Positions 1 to 9,122 are shown, numbered from the stretch's first letter. The stretch: 53,295 nucleotides of DNA from an uncultured Oscillospiraceae bacterium (GCA_947627085.1 CANQUO010000001.1:1-53295), one strand, 5' to 3'. Numbers and translations: made by a program. The notes: generated by a model not told the origin, from the sequence alone.

Positions 1-2676
1 TCGGCGGGGCAGGAGCAGGCGCTGATGCACGCGCTGAGGGTGAGGCCGAGGGAGCGGTACCAGTCGGTGAAGGAGTTTCACACGGCGCTGTACGAGGGCG
101 TCGTGACGGTGCGCCTTGAGGGCGGCGATGAGGAACAGGAGATTTCTGTCGCCAAGGGCGACGTGCTCAAGGCCGCGGAGCTCCCCGTACCGGTGAAGGA
201 GGGCTATACCTTCACCGGGTGGTATACCGATGAAAGCCGTCAAAGCCGGCTTACGGAGCTGACGGTGAAGGACGAGCTCACGCTTTACGCCGGGTGGAGG
301 CAGAGGAAAAAGCCGGAAAACGACCGGAAAAGGACAAAAAAGCCCTTCTGGAAGAACCGGGTGTTCCAGATAAGTGCGGCGGCGGTGCTTGGCGTGGCGA
401 TACTGGGCGGGATACTGGGCCTTGCCCTTTCGGGCCGCCCCGGCACGCCGGGAGGCGCCTCGGAGCCCCAGGACAGCTCAGGGCCGGAGACCTCCGGGTC
501 CGAGGAGACCTCCGGGCAGGCCAAGCCCAGGGCGAAGAGCGTCTATAGCTTTGAAGAACTCATGAGCTGTATGGCGGACAGCAACGAATATACCGTTTTG
601 GAATGCTACGGCTATGACTTCATCGTGGACGGGCCCATTGAGATAACGAAGCCCGTGCTCATCCGCGGGGAGAACCGCTATGTGGAGATAGGGGATGAGA
701 TTAAGCTGAGCTCAAGCCTTACATTCGAAGGGGAGGTGCATTTTAACAGCGGGCGCGTGACCGTCGCCGGCGAGGGGGCCGACCTTATAATGAAGGGCGG
801 CTGCTCCGGCGAGGGCTTTATCAGGACGCAACAGGGCGGCAAGGTGACGTGCTCCGGCGACAGGCGCTTCTACACCGACATAATGTGGCTTTCGGATTAC
901 TCCGACCTTGTGACCACCGACGGCGCGGTCATGGAAAACGACGTGTCGTATATCGTCTTTGACGAGGATGAGGCATTTAAAAACGCCGTCCGTGTGTCGG
1001 ACAGCCAGATGCTTAGGAGCGCCACGTCAAACAGCTCCGTCGAATCGATAATCATAGACTCCGATATACGTCTTGCGGGCGGGGAGCTGGAGATAAATAA
1101 ACCGCTGATTATCGCCGAGGGCGCCACGGTGACCGGCGACGGGAGCGGCCTCGTGATACAAAACTCCCTTGTGAACAACGGCAAAATAACGGGTCAGGCC
1201 GGACTGCGTGTGGAGGGCGGGACCTTCGTCAACAACGGCGAGTTGACCTCCGACATGTACATCTTGATAAAAGGGAACGCGGGCTTTATTAACAACGGGA
1301 CCTTCGCGCCGAGCTCGGTGGAATTCAACGACGAGAGCTTCACCGTGAATTTCGGTAATATGACCGCGAAGCCCGGCGACGGGAACTGCGTCAATATTTG
1401 GGGCTCCTCCACGATAGTGAATTACGGCGAATTTGAGCAAAGCGGTGTGATAGCCTGGATACACGGCCTCAGCACCTTCGACAACCGCGGCAGGGTGACC
1501 GTCGACGGAAATCTGAACAACAGGGGTCTGTTCAGAAATCACGGCGAGGTGAGCATCTCCGGAATCTTCAATAATCACGCGGGGGCGCTGGACGCAAGGG
1601 GTGGGGATATCTCCACCACCGGCGGGGGGTATATATCCAGCGGGATCGTTTTGACAGAGCCTGACACCGTCGAAAATGTGGACAGACTGAATATTGACGA
1701 GGGCTGCAGGGTAATTTCAGGAAACGGGTGGACCGGGGAAGTCTGGCCGGTGTACACAGCCGACGACCTGCGCTACCACGTGGCGAATGACCCGAAGCAG
1801 TATGGCATCAGTGTGGACGGGACCATAAGCCTGGCCGGCGACCTGACGGTGGACCGGGATATGGCCATACCCGAGGGATCATTTCTGGTGGTGGAGGGTC
1901 AATTGACGGTCAGGGGAGGTACGCTTGAGGTGACCGGCTCTTTAAGCGCCCGATCCGTCCGTGTCGAGGACGGCGGATTTATAAGTTTGGGCGGTAACAG
2001 CGTTGACCCGCCGGCCCTGTCGCTCACCGGAGGCGATCTTGTCATAACAGGCGGCTCCGGCGGCGCGGCGTACAGCGGCGTGAAGCTCAACGGCGGCAAG
2101 CTGATCGTCTCCGGCGGGTCCGGCTTTGTCAACTCAAACGATATGACCGACTGCGGCGGACTTGTGCTGGACGGCAATTCGACGATGTATGACCTTACGA
2201 ATATAAACTTGTGGGATGACGCCGCCGTTACAGTGGGCGACGGCTGTGTCCTCCAGTCCATGAATCTCAACTCAGGCGCCGACTACACCGTAAGCGAGGG
2301 CGGCCGCCTCACGGTCAGCGGATATTTCCGTCTGTCGGGCCAGGGCAGTATCACGAACAGAGGGGAACTGAGCATTACGGCTCTCAGCACGAGCATCGAG
2401 TGCCCGATAGACAACAGGGGACAGATGGATATTGACGCGTGGGACTATACTGAGTGCTATATACGCAGTGAGATCACGAACCGTGGGGAGCTTACAATGG
2501 CCGGCGACATCACCGTTGACGGCGGAGGCTCAATAGTGAACAGGAACGAGATTCGCTACATTTGGGGCGACTTTATTAACCGCGGCAGAGTCGATAACCG
2601 GGGGAATTTCAGAGGCGAGGAGGACTTTAACCTTGCCGACCCCGGCGACTGGTCAGGAAACGGCGTGATACGGTAA
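1..2676 (+). CDS. Membrane Ser/Thr protein kinase, C-terminal part with beta-helix-like ectodomain (5' partial)
   Basis: The frame is open from the first base, so the gene starts outside the window. The first 30 or so residues (ALRVRPRERYQSVKEF) match the last helix of bacterial Hanks-type Ser/Thr kinases. A Listeria-Bacteroides (InlB B) type repeat follows, with the motif GYTFTGWYTDE and the ending LYAGW. A basic stretch and one membrane segment (about nt 360-440) come next. The rest, about 740 residues, is rich in Gly, Asn and Asp with recurring VNNG/INNG/NRG turns, as in a right-handed beta-helix, and should be extracellular. The kinase assignment rests only on the short C-terminal piece. 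The InlB-like repeat lies before the membrane segment, which is unusual. A strong terminator follows at once. Confidence 0.75.
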   Translation, partial: SAGQEQALMHALRVRPRERYQSVKEFHTALYEGVVTVRLEGGDEEQEISVAKGDVLKAAELPVPVKEGYTFTGWYTDESRQSRLTELTVKDELTLYAGWRQRKKPENDRKRTKKPFWKNRVFQISAAAVLGVAILGGILGLALSGRPGTPGGASEPQDSSGPETSGSEETSGQAKPRAKSVYSFEELMSCMADSNEYTVLECYGYDFIVDGPIEITKPVLIRGENRYVEIGDEIKLSSSLTFEGEVHFNSGRVTVAGEGADLIMKGGCSGEGFIRTQQGGKVTCSGDRRFYTDIMWLSDYSDLVTTDGAVMENDVSYIVFDEDEAFKNAVRVSDSQMLRSATSNSSVESIIIDSDIRLAGGELEINKPLIIAEGATVTGDGSGLVIQNSLVNNGKITGQAGLRVEGGTFVNNGELTSDMYILIKGNAGFINNGTFAPSSVEFNDESFTVNFGNMTAKPGDGNCVNIWGSSTIVNYGEFEQSGVIAWIHGLSTFDNRGRVTVDGNLNNRGLFRNHGEVSISGIFNNHAGALDARGGDISTTGGGYISSGIVLTEPDTVENVDRLNIDEGCRVISGNGWTGEVWPVYTADDLRYHVANDPKQYGISVDGTISLAGDLTVDRDMAIPEGSFLVVEGQLTVRGGTLEVTGSLSARSVRVEDGGFISLGGNSVDPPALSLTGGDLVITGGSGGAAYSGVKLNGGKLIVSGGSGFVNSNDMTDCGGLVLDGNSTMYDLTNINLWDDAAVTVGDGCVLQSMNLNSGADYTVSEGGRLTVSGYFRLSGQGSITNRGELSITALSTSIECPIDNRGQMDIDAWDYTECYIRSEITNRGELTMAGDITVDGGGSIVNRNEIRYIWGDFINRGRVDNRGNFRGEEDFNLADPGDWSGNGVIR

Positions 2677-2690
2677 AATCCAAATCAATT

Positions 2691-2720
2691 CCCCGGGCGG
2701 ATGCCCGGGGAAGATTTTTT
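2691..2720 (+). terminator. Rho-independent terminator of the kinase gene
   Basis: An 8-bp perfect GC stem (CCCCGGGC with GCCCGGGG, loop GGAT) is followed by AAGATTTTTT. It sits 14 nt after the stop codon. Confidence 0.85.
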
Positions 2721-2772
2721 GGCGCATTTACGCAACATTTGAACGGCCTTAGCAAGGACAAGACGGGTGAGA

Positions 2773-3283
2773 TTAACGCAAGACCGAAAACCCGCAGGCT
2801 TTCCCTTCTGGCATTAAAAGCAATGCCTTATAATTTCGTTTCCCGTAAATGATCCGGTGAATTTGCACCGTATCGTCCGCGACCTTATAAAAGACCAGAT
2901 ACTTCTCCACCACAAGCACCCGATAACCGTGGGCGGAGAGGGCCAGATCACGGGCGCGCGGACAGCGTTCAGGCATCGTAGAGAGACTGGCTATTTCCCC
3001 GGTAAGCAGGTCGTAATATTTAATACTAATATCTAATTAAAATAAGCCATTCGCGGCGGCCTTTTTTGCGTCATGCGGCGTCAGCCGCCTTGGAAATACC
3101 AATGGGTATTCCCTGCGTCGCCTTCCTTGCCTGACACGAAATATCCTCGCCGCTCGGTGTCTCCTTTTAAATAGATATTAGTATAAGCGCGGCTTGCGGG
3201 GAGAGGGTGTTCAGGTAATCGATCACGCTGAGAAGGTCCTGTTTGGCGGCGGGATATATGATAACTTTATATTCCCGTTCCAT
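2773..3283 (-). pseudogene. RelE/ParE-family toxin gene, interrupted by a small insertion element
   Basis: The toxin starts at ATG 3283, overlapping the antitoxin stop. It reads MEREYKVIIYPAAKQDLL through SPQAAL, then runs into the inserted element and stops at 3167. After the element the frame resumes with KYYDLLTGEIASLSTMPERC and continues through GYRVLVVEKYLVFYKV to RIIYGKRNYKALL, typical of ParE/RelE ribonuclease or gyrase toxins. Removing the 160-bp element and one 3-bp target copy restores one continuous frame of about 115 codons. The 67-codon 3' fragment could start at an internal ATG (2976) but has lost the first helices. The toxin is therefore very likely inactive. The family assignment is from sequence pattern. 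Confidence 0.85.
3024..3183. mobile_element. 160-bp MITE-like element with 12-bp terminal inverted repeats
   Basis: The ends are TACTAATATCTA (3024-3035) and TAGATATTAGTA (3172-3183), perfect inverted repeats. They are flanked on both sides by TAA (3021-3023 and 3184-3186), a 3-bp target duplication. The insertion splits a toxin reading frame that becomes continuous when the element is removed, which proves the boundaries. It encodes no protein. Inside is a GC-rich core with short inverted segments. It is probably moved in trans by an unidentified transposase; none is in the window. Confidence 0.85.
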
Positions 3284-3542
3284 GGACACGCTCCCGAAGC
3301 TGACGGGCCACCGTCTGAAAATCTTCGCCCTTGGCGCCGTCCGCTATCTCCTGCTCCGCAATGGCGAGCTTGCCGTAAAGCTCAAGGAGCGCGGCTTGAC
3401 GCTCGTATTCCTCGGTACTGAGTACCACAATATCCCCGGAACCGTTACGGGTGATGAACACCGGCTCGCGGGTCCGATGGCAGAAGTCGGAAATTTCATT
3501 GGCGTTGTTCTGCAAATCGGATATGGGACGGATCATAGACAT
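3267..3542 (-). CDS. Phd/YefM-family antitoxin
   Basis: The 91-residue protein begins MSMIRPISDLQNNANEISDFC and contains PVFITRNGSGDIVVLSTEEYE, the hallmark of Phd/YefM antitoxins: an N-terminal DNA-binding beta-alpha domain and a C-terminal toxin-binding helix. I chose ATG 3542 because GGAGG lies 8 nt upstream; a GTG at 3551 is in frame but overlaps that site. The gene overlaps the start of the toxin gene by 17 nt, the usual co-translated layout. The antitoxin is intact while its toxin is broken, so it may persist as a stray repressor of its own promoter. Confidence 0.85.
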   Translation of the reverse strand: MSMIRPISDLQNNANEISDFCHRTREPVFITRNGSGDIVVLSTEEYERQAALLELYGKLAIAEQEIADGAKGEDFQTVARQLRERVHGTGI

Positions 3543-3565
3543 GACTGCCACCTCCTTGTGGAGAT

Positions 3566-3594
3566 ATTATAGCAAAATTATGAGTAAATATCAA
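3566..3594 (-). promoter_or_regulatory. Sigma-A promoter of the toxin-antitoxin operon
   Basis: On the minus strand TTGATA (3589-3594) and TATAAT (3566-3571) are separated by 17 bp. The start codon is about 24 nt below the -10 box. The promoter is probably autorepressed by the antitoxin. Confidence 0.75.
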
Positions 3595-3612
3595 TATGCT
3601 TTTAGAATCGGG

Positions 3613-3649
3613 GAAAAGCACGACCGGCGGGCGGGGTGCTCGCCGGTCG
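3613..3649 (-). terminator. Probable terminator of the pilin-like gene
   Basis: A 9-bp stem (CGACCGGCG with CGCCGGTCG, 3621-3649) is followed on the minus strand by TG and CTTTTCCCC. It lies about 50 nt after the stop of the large minus-strand gene. Confidence 0.6.
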
Positions 3650-3701
3650 GTGTACTTGGGGCGGGGAACAACCCTTTCCCGGCCCGAGGTACCTGATCAA
3701 A

Positions 3702-6700
3702 TCACGGATTATTGGGCCAGTAGCCGTAGTGGACGAACTGTTGGCCTCCTTTTGTACCCTTTGTATTATCAGGGTAACCCTTTACCACGGCGGGGAAGGG
3801 ATAGCTATCCGGGCTCGGAGCTGTCGTGGTGCTGGAGTCGGGTTCGGCCCAGAAGCTGATAACAGTGTCTCCTGATTGGCTAAAGCCAGTACCAGCACCC
3901 ATGCAGGTTTTGAGTTGATCCAAGGTCGCTGCGGTGACGCCACTACTGCCCCAATCCCTCGCTCTTCCGGATAGGCCGTCGCTCCAGTAGTGGCAGTTTT
4001 GGTAGTTACCATCTCGATAACCAACTGGGCCAATACCGTATTTGACACTACTAGTGATCTTCATATAGGAGTATACGTTCTTATAGATTACAGCTCCATA
4101 AGTACCATGTGCTAACCCCACGATTCCGCCGAAGTAGCCGTTGCCGCTGATCTCGCTGCCGGCGTAACTATTCGTGATGTTGACGCTGCCGGCATTCACA
4201 CAGCCAACAACCCCGCCGGCACAATGTGCATTATCCCCTGTATACTCCAGCTTATTGACTGCTTCACTGTTATTGATGTACAAATAATAGTTTCTACCTC
4301 CTGCTCTGTTAACTTCGCCGACCAGACCGCCGAGATACTGCGATGAATTGGACATTGAGTATCCTGCGACAACGCAGTTCGCGATATTGATGTCGCCATA
4401 ACCGGTAACGGAACCGGCCAGGCCGCCAGCGGCCGCACCACTACCGGTAACCGTCGCGGTTCCGCTGGGGGAGTAGAGGATGATGTTCTCAAGTTTGGTG
4501 TCATACCCTCTGACAGAGGTGAACAGGCCGCTCGTCATGTTGAGTTCCAGGATGCGGTAGCTCTGGCCGTCATACGTTCCGATGGGTTCCGAACTCCACT
4601 CTCTGCCGAAATCGCTTGCGCCGGTGTAGATATAGCTGCTCCCCGCATACACATCATGAGTCTGCTGGTAGCTGTGGTTATCTTTGTCCGGAATATTATC
4701 CAGCTGGCGCACGTTGCGGATTTGGTAGGGGGTGCCAGAAGAGCCCAAGCTGTTGTCCAGCGAAATAGCCGCCGCAAAACCAAGGTTGAGATAGTAGGTG
4801 TATTTACCGCCGGCGGGATTGTCTATCTCGCTTGTGACGGTCGTGGAGGCATCCGCCGTCGCGCCGGTGTAGACTTTGACAGTTGCGTCATCATAGGAAT
4901 ACCCTGCTAGAGCATCATTAAGGGCGGCGGCTAAGCCAGTGGGGGCGGTGGCGCTTATATCCGTAACGCCGGTGCCGCTGAGGGTATCTGTCAACCCAAT
5001 GGTGCCGTAGCCCCAGTCGGTGTTGCTGGTGGCGTAGGTGCCCATCGCCTCTTCCACCGAGTGGTGCGTCTTGCAGAGGGTGCTGATGGGCGAAAGCGGT
5101 GTCGCGGTTGTGCCGCCGGTTTCAAGGCCCAGAACGTAGACCTCGTAGCCACTGCCCTCCTTTGCCCAATAGAAGCAGGCCTCGATCTTCGCCACCGGCC
5201 AGTCTCCGTAGTGGGCGGTCTGACCGGAAACGTAGGGGTACTGTTTGGGCTTCGTCAAATCCGGCTGGCCGGTGGTAGCATCCTTATCATACAGAGCCTC
5301 GTCGTAGGGATAGGTCTTGAAGCCGGAAGTGGTGTTGTCGGTGGGGGTGGTGAGGTAAGTTTCCTCGCGCAGGTCGCCTTTAATGGCCGCACCCAGGGCG
5401 TAGGCGGTGTTGGTGGTCCCGACAGTGACGCTTGCCGTCGGATCGCCTGTTGTATTATCCGTCCGTACACCGCCAACCAGCAATCCGGCAAGGTCTGAGC
5501 CACTGGCATCAGCGCTTACCGAGCAGGTGGAGTAGTTGACGCCGCTGAGCGTGGCGATGCCATTATCATCACCCTCGACATAACCAATCAGTCCGCCGAC
5601 CTGCTTGTTGCCGGACACGTTGGCATCGCTTGTGTCATAGGTGCCGCTCTTTGTGTGGCCGCCGGAGTAGCAGTCGGTGAGAGTGGTGGTCACGCCAGCG
5701 TCCACGGCAAGCTTCCCAATCAGCCCGCCAACTTCATCGTAGCCTTTCACCTTCACGGCGGCGAAGCATTTCTCAAGCTTAGTGCCTGATTTAACGCTAC
5801 CAATCAGACCGCCGGTGCTTGCTTTATCGGAGTTCCTAACGACCTTAAACGTTTCGTAGGCGTCCGCAACGCCGGTGGGCTTGTTGCCGGTTGTATTGTC
5901 CACATAGACGCCGCAGTCGGTGACGGAATCCCCCTGAAAACGTCCGGCCAGAGCGCCCGTGTGGTTTTCGTTACCAGAAGTGCTCACAATGCTCACATTC
6001 ACCAGACGGATATTGCTCAGGGTGCCTCGCGTGTTCCCGAACAGGCCGGTCCCACTCTCGTTGGTACCCTCACCAATGTAGAGGTTGCGGATGAAGAAAT
6101 GGTTGCCATCATAGCTACCGCCATTTTTGCTCAGCGAGGCCGGGGTCTGGCGTGGGCCGGTACTACTCTTGCCCTTCAAATCCGCGTCCGCGTACTTGTC
6201 GTAGTCGATATTCAGCAACTGCACATAAGCACGCTTTTGGGCGGCTTTCTGGGCTTCTGTGCCCTTGTTAAACTCGTCCCCCGTGGCCGCCGCAAGATTC
6301 GCCAGTTGCCGCGCGGTACGGATCACGACTTTACCGTCGAAGTTGCCGGTCAACGTACTACCGGTACCCGCCGCGCCGTCCTTGGCTTGGGGCGTTGCGG
6401 GCTTGGGAGTCGTCGTTTCCTGTACGATCTCGCACGCGAAGAACGGGTTGAACCAGTATTTCGCGCCGCCAAGGTCAATTTCGTAGTAATAAGACGTTTC
6501 GTCTGAACCGTCGCTGTTGACATCCGCGATGTAGTCATCAAGGCCGGTGATTTTGTGAAGCTCGTATGTGGTGCCGTCATGCTCGACTGTGACGGCGTTG
6601 TTGGACGCGTCTTTGATTTGTTCAACATCATAAGACTTCCCGTCCACCGTGACGCTGGCCGGGGCCGAATCACCGTCCTTTACCAGCACGCAGTACCCAT

Positions 6701-8978
6701 CATCCGTGGCGTAGGGGCCGCTGGGGCCGGTGGTGCCAACGGCGAGGGTGTTTACAGGGGTAGTCGTCCCGCCTGCCGGGTCGACAATATAGCCCCACAC
6801 GCCGTAGGTGCCGTTGACGACATCGTAGTAGCAGAAGGAACTGGCGGAGGCCTCTTTGAGCCAGTCGCCGTAGTGCATGGTGAGGTGCGTGGCGTAGGGG
6901 TAGACGGTGGTTTTCAGCGTTTCGTCGTAGGGGACGGTTATGAAGTCGGACACCGTGTTTGTGCCGCGATCGGTGCCGAGGTAGGTGTTTTCGTCGTGAA
7001 GGCCGGTTGTGATTTTGGTTGGCGTACCGCTACTCACGTCAAACGCTTCGCCCGTGGCATAGATTTTGCCGTCAGGCGTTGTAGAATCGCGCTGGACGTT
7101 TACAGAACTACTAACAGTCCCAATCAGTTGTCCGCAGGTGCTTTGATTAGCCGCTACCGTTATTCCCACGGAGCAAGTGCTGTAATTGTTGCCGGAGAAG
7201 GTGAGTGTATAGCCTGAACCGGTGCTGTCGTCCACACCCCCAATCAGTCCGCCCACGTTCTGGTCTCCGGCCACATTTGCGCTGACATACTTCCCGTCCA
7301 CGGTGTGGCCGCCGGAGTAGCAGTTTGTGAAGGCGGAATTGGAATTTACCTGTCCGACAAGTCCGCCGACGTCGGTAGCGCCGGTCACCTTCACGGAGGC
7401 GAAGCTTTGGGACAAAGCCGCCGCTGAGGTTATATTGCCGACAAGACCGCCGACATGCTCCGCTCCCTCGACTGTAAGCTCATCGTAGGGGTGTTCAACG
7501 GCGGCAACGGTGGCCGGTTTGCTGACTTCGTCCACATAAGCGCCGCAGTTGGTGATAACAGTGCCGTTGTACTGCCCGGCCAGCGCGCCCACGTTGTTGC
7601 CGCCGGTGACGTCGGCGTTCACAAGGCGGATTTTTTTAAGCTCAGCGGCGGTGGTACCGAACAGGCCGACATTTTCGCCGGTTTCGTCGATAAGCAATTC
7701 GCTGATGGCGAGCCCCGCGCCGTTGTAGGAGGTGAGTTTGTCATTTTTGATCGGCGTGAAATTGCGTATGGGTTTGGCCGCCGTTCCGTATGTTTTCGCC
7801 CATGAGTAGACATCACTCACGCCGGTGGCGTCAAAATCGATGTTCCGGGTCTGGACGGCGCTTGTGATTGTGTCGGTCACGCCGGAGGTGTCTTTGTTCA
7901 GATTTTGCAGATGCCGCCCGTAGGCGATATGGGCGGTGTATTTGCCTGTTCCTAAGCCTGCGGGGTCAGTAATCTCCTCCACGTCGGCGAAGAGGCTGTT
8001 GACGTCTCGCCAGTACACGCGTTGGGAAATGTACTTGTTGCCGCCAGCGTCGTAGGCGGTGACCTTTACCGTGATGTCAAAATTCGCGCCGGGGGTGATG
8101 GTGTAGATGCCTGACCCCGACACTGTCTCGACCCAGTTTTTGAAGCTCTTGCCTACGCTCCATGCCGCTTTCGAAGGCGTGTTTGGATAGTCTGTTTTGA
8201 GGGTGTCCAAGGCGATTGTGCCGGTGTAAACATCTGAACCTTCTACTAAATCGACATCATCGTTGCCCACAATTTTCGAGAAGATGGACACTTCTTCCCC
8301 ACCACCGGAGGCGGTAATCGTCACATTTGCCTTGACGGTATCGATCGGACCGGTAGCATCACGCGGCACGGTGATGGTCAGCAACAGTTCCTCGGCGTTT
8401 GTCACCTGGAGGGACGGGATGGGGGTCTGGTTGAGCTTCAGACGCTCGACATTGGAGTCGAAGCCGGGGCCGCCGTAGTAGCCCACCATGTTGCCGTTTT
8501 TTAACCGATCGCTCTTGTCCGGATTGACGGTGGTATAGGCTTTCGAATATTCAAAGTCGCCGTCATCTTCCCAGTACCAAACCGCGTAGACTACGCCGGA
8601 ATCCGGGAAAATCTCCACCACGTAATGGCCGTCGTGGAGCTGGGATTCGATGGAGCCACCGAGTACGATGGTGTCGAGGTTAGCATCTTCGGTCACGGGG
8701 GTAAGCTCGACGTAGCCCACACCGGGCACACTCACCGTTTTTGAAGTACCGAGGGCCGTGAGGTCCTCACCGGCGGCTGTCATGGCCGTAAGTCTGCTCT
8801 GGGCGGCCATGAAGATGGTCTTGGCGCTGTCGTCCAGCTCCGTGAGCTTCAGGGAGCGGTAGTAGGCCAGGACGTTGGGAATCGCTACGGCCAGAAGGAT
8901 TCCGATGATCGCAACGACGGTCAGGACCTCGGCCAGCGTGAAGCCACGGCGGTTTCTTCTTTCTGATTTTTTGAACAT
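3702..8978 (-). CDS. Giant prepilin-like surface protein with GLUG repeats
   Basis: The N-terminus, MFKKSERRNRRG then FTLAEVLTVVAIIGILLAVAIP, is a class III (type IV pilin) prepilin signal cleaved by a PilD-type peptidase after Gly12, with the hydrophobic helix that anchors or assembles pilins. The remaining 1720 residues form repeated extracellular modules with GLUG motifs (GGLVGNI, GGLVGQV, GGLIGKL, GGLAGSV). Each module ends in a TxHYGDW-like sequence, near residues 700, 1255 and 1750, so the body is at least triplicated. At 1758 residues it is about ten times a normal pilin. No pilus assembly genes or prepilin peptidase are nearby. It is probably a surface adhesin or tip protein. Its promoter lies in the inversion candidate upstream. 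Confidence 0.85.
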   Translation of the reverse strand: MFKKSERRNRRGFTLAEVLTVVAIIGILLAVAIPNVLAYYRSLKLTELDDSAKTIFMAAQSRLTAMTAAGEDLTALGTSKTVSVPGVGYVELTPVTEDANLDTIVLGGSIESQLHDGHYVVEIFPDSGVVYAVWYWEDDGDFEYSKAYTTVNPDKSDRLKNGNMVGYYGGPGFDSNVERLKLNQTPIPSLQVTNAEELLLTITVPRDATGPIDTVKANVTITASGGGEEVSIFSKIVGNDDVDLVEGSDVYTGTIALDTLKTDYPNTPSKAAWSVGKSFKNWVETVSGSGIYTITPGANFDITVKVTAYDAGGNKYISQRVYWRDVNSLFADVEEITDPAGLGTGKYTAHIAYGRHLQNLNKDTSGVTDTITSAVQTRNIDFDATGVSDVYSWAKTYGTAAKPIRNFTPIKNDKLTSYNGAGLAISELLIDETGENVGLFGTTAAELKKIRLVNADVTGGNNVGALAGQYNGTVITNCGAYVDEVSKPATVAAVEHPYDELTVEGAEHVGGLVGNITSAAALSQSFASVKVTGATDVGGLVGQVNSNSAFTNCYSGGHTVDGKYVSANVAGDQNVGGLIGGVDDSTGSGYTLTFSGNNYSTCSVGITVAANQSTCGQLIGTVSSSVNVQRDSTTPDGKIYATGEAFDVSSGTPTKITTGLHDENTYLGTDRGTNTVSDFITVPYDETLKTTVYPYATHLTMHYGDWLKEASASSFCYYDVVNGTYGVWGYIVDPAGGTTTPVNTLAVGTTGPSGPYATDDGYCVLVKDGDSAPASVTVDGKSYDVEQIKDASNNAVTVEHDGTTYELHKITGLDDYIADVNSDGSDETSYYYEIDLGGAKYWFNPFFACEIVQETTTPKPATPQAKDGAAGTGSTLTGNFDGKVVIRTARQLANLAAATGDEFNKGTEAQKAAQKRAYVQLLNIDYDKYADADLKGKSSTGPRQTPASLSKNGGSYDGNHFFIRNLYIGEGTNESGTGLFGNTRGTLSNIRLVNVSIVSTSGNENHTGALAGRFQGDSVTDCGVYVDNTTGNKPTGVADAYETFKVVRNSDKASTGGLIGSVKSGTKLEKCFAAVKVKGYDEVGGLIGKLAVDAGVTTTLTDCYSGGHTKSGTYDTSDANVSGNKQVGGLIGYVEGDDNGIATLSGVNYSTCSVSADASGSDLAGLLVGGVRTDNTTGDPTASVTVGTTNTAYALGAAIKGDLREETYLTTPTDNTTSGFKTYPYDEALYDKDATTGQPDLTKPKQYPYVSGQTAHYGDWPVAKIEACFYWAKEGSGYEVYVLGLETGGTTATPLSPISTLCKTHHSVEEAMGTYATSNTDWGYGTIGLTDTLSGTGVTDISATAPTGLAAALNDALAGYSYDDATVKVYTGATADASTTVTSEIDNPAGGKYTYYLNLGFAAAISLDNSLGSSGTPYQIRNVRQLDNIPDKDNHSYQQTHDVYAGSSYIYTGASDFGREWSSEPIGTYDGQSYRILELNMTSGLFTSVRGYDTKLENIILYSPSGTATVTGSGAAAGGLAGSVTGYGDINIANCVVAGYSMSNSSQYLGGLVGEVNRAGGRNYYLYINNSEAVNKLEYTGDNAHCAGGVVGCVNAGSVNITNSYAGSEISGNGYFGGIVGLAHGTYGAVIYKNVYSYMKITSSVKYGIGPVGYRDGNYQNCHYWSDGLSGRARDWGSSGVTAATLDQLKTCMGAGTGFSQSGDTVISFWAEPDSSTTTAPSPDSYPFPAVVKGYPDNTKGTKGGQQFVHYGYWPNNP

Positions 8979-9014
8979 ATGGCGGACACCTCGCTAAGAT
9001 AGGCACCGCCCGGT

Positions 9015-9040
9015 GGCCCAAAAGGTACACCTTTTGAACC
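9015..9040 (+). promoter_or_regulatory. Candidate recombinase crossover site 1
   Basis: The 26-bp imperfect palindrome has left half GGCCCAAAAGGT, core AC (9027-9028) and right half ACCTTTTGAACC. The 12+2+12 layout matches sites cut by Hin/Gin-type serine recombinases. It lies 37 nt upstream of the pilin-like gene. Confidence 0.7.
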
Positions 9041-9066
9041 AGTGGCGGAAAGCCTTGATTTGCCTG

Positions 9067-9095
9067 TTGAACTAATAGAAATAGCTACATAATAT
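9067..9095 (+). promoter_or_regulatory. Weaker opposing promoter P2 inside the invertible segment
   Basis: TTGAAC (9067-9072) and TAATAT (9090-9095) are separated by 17 bp and match the sigma-A consensus at 8 of 12 positions. It now points antisense into the recombinase gene. After inversion it would face the pilin-like gene. Confidence 0.4.
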
Positions 9096-9122
9096 TGTAT
9101 CACGGCGCGGAAATAATTTCAA
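9094..9122 (-). promoter_or_regulatory. Promoter P1 of the pilin-like gene, inside the invertible segment
   Basis: On the minus strand TTGAAA (9117-9122) and TACAAT (9094-9099) are separated by 17 bp, with 10 of 12 consensus matches. The -35 box overlaps the last recombinase codons. The predicted leader of about 105 nt crosses site 1 before the start codon at 8978. Confidence 0.75.
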
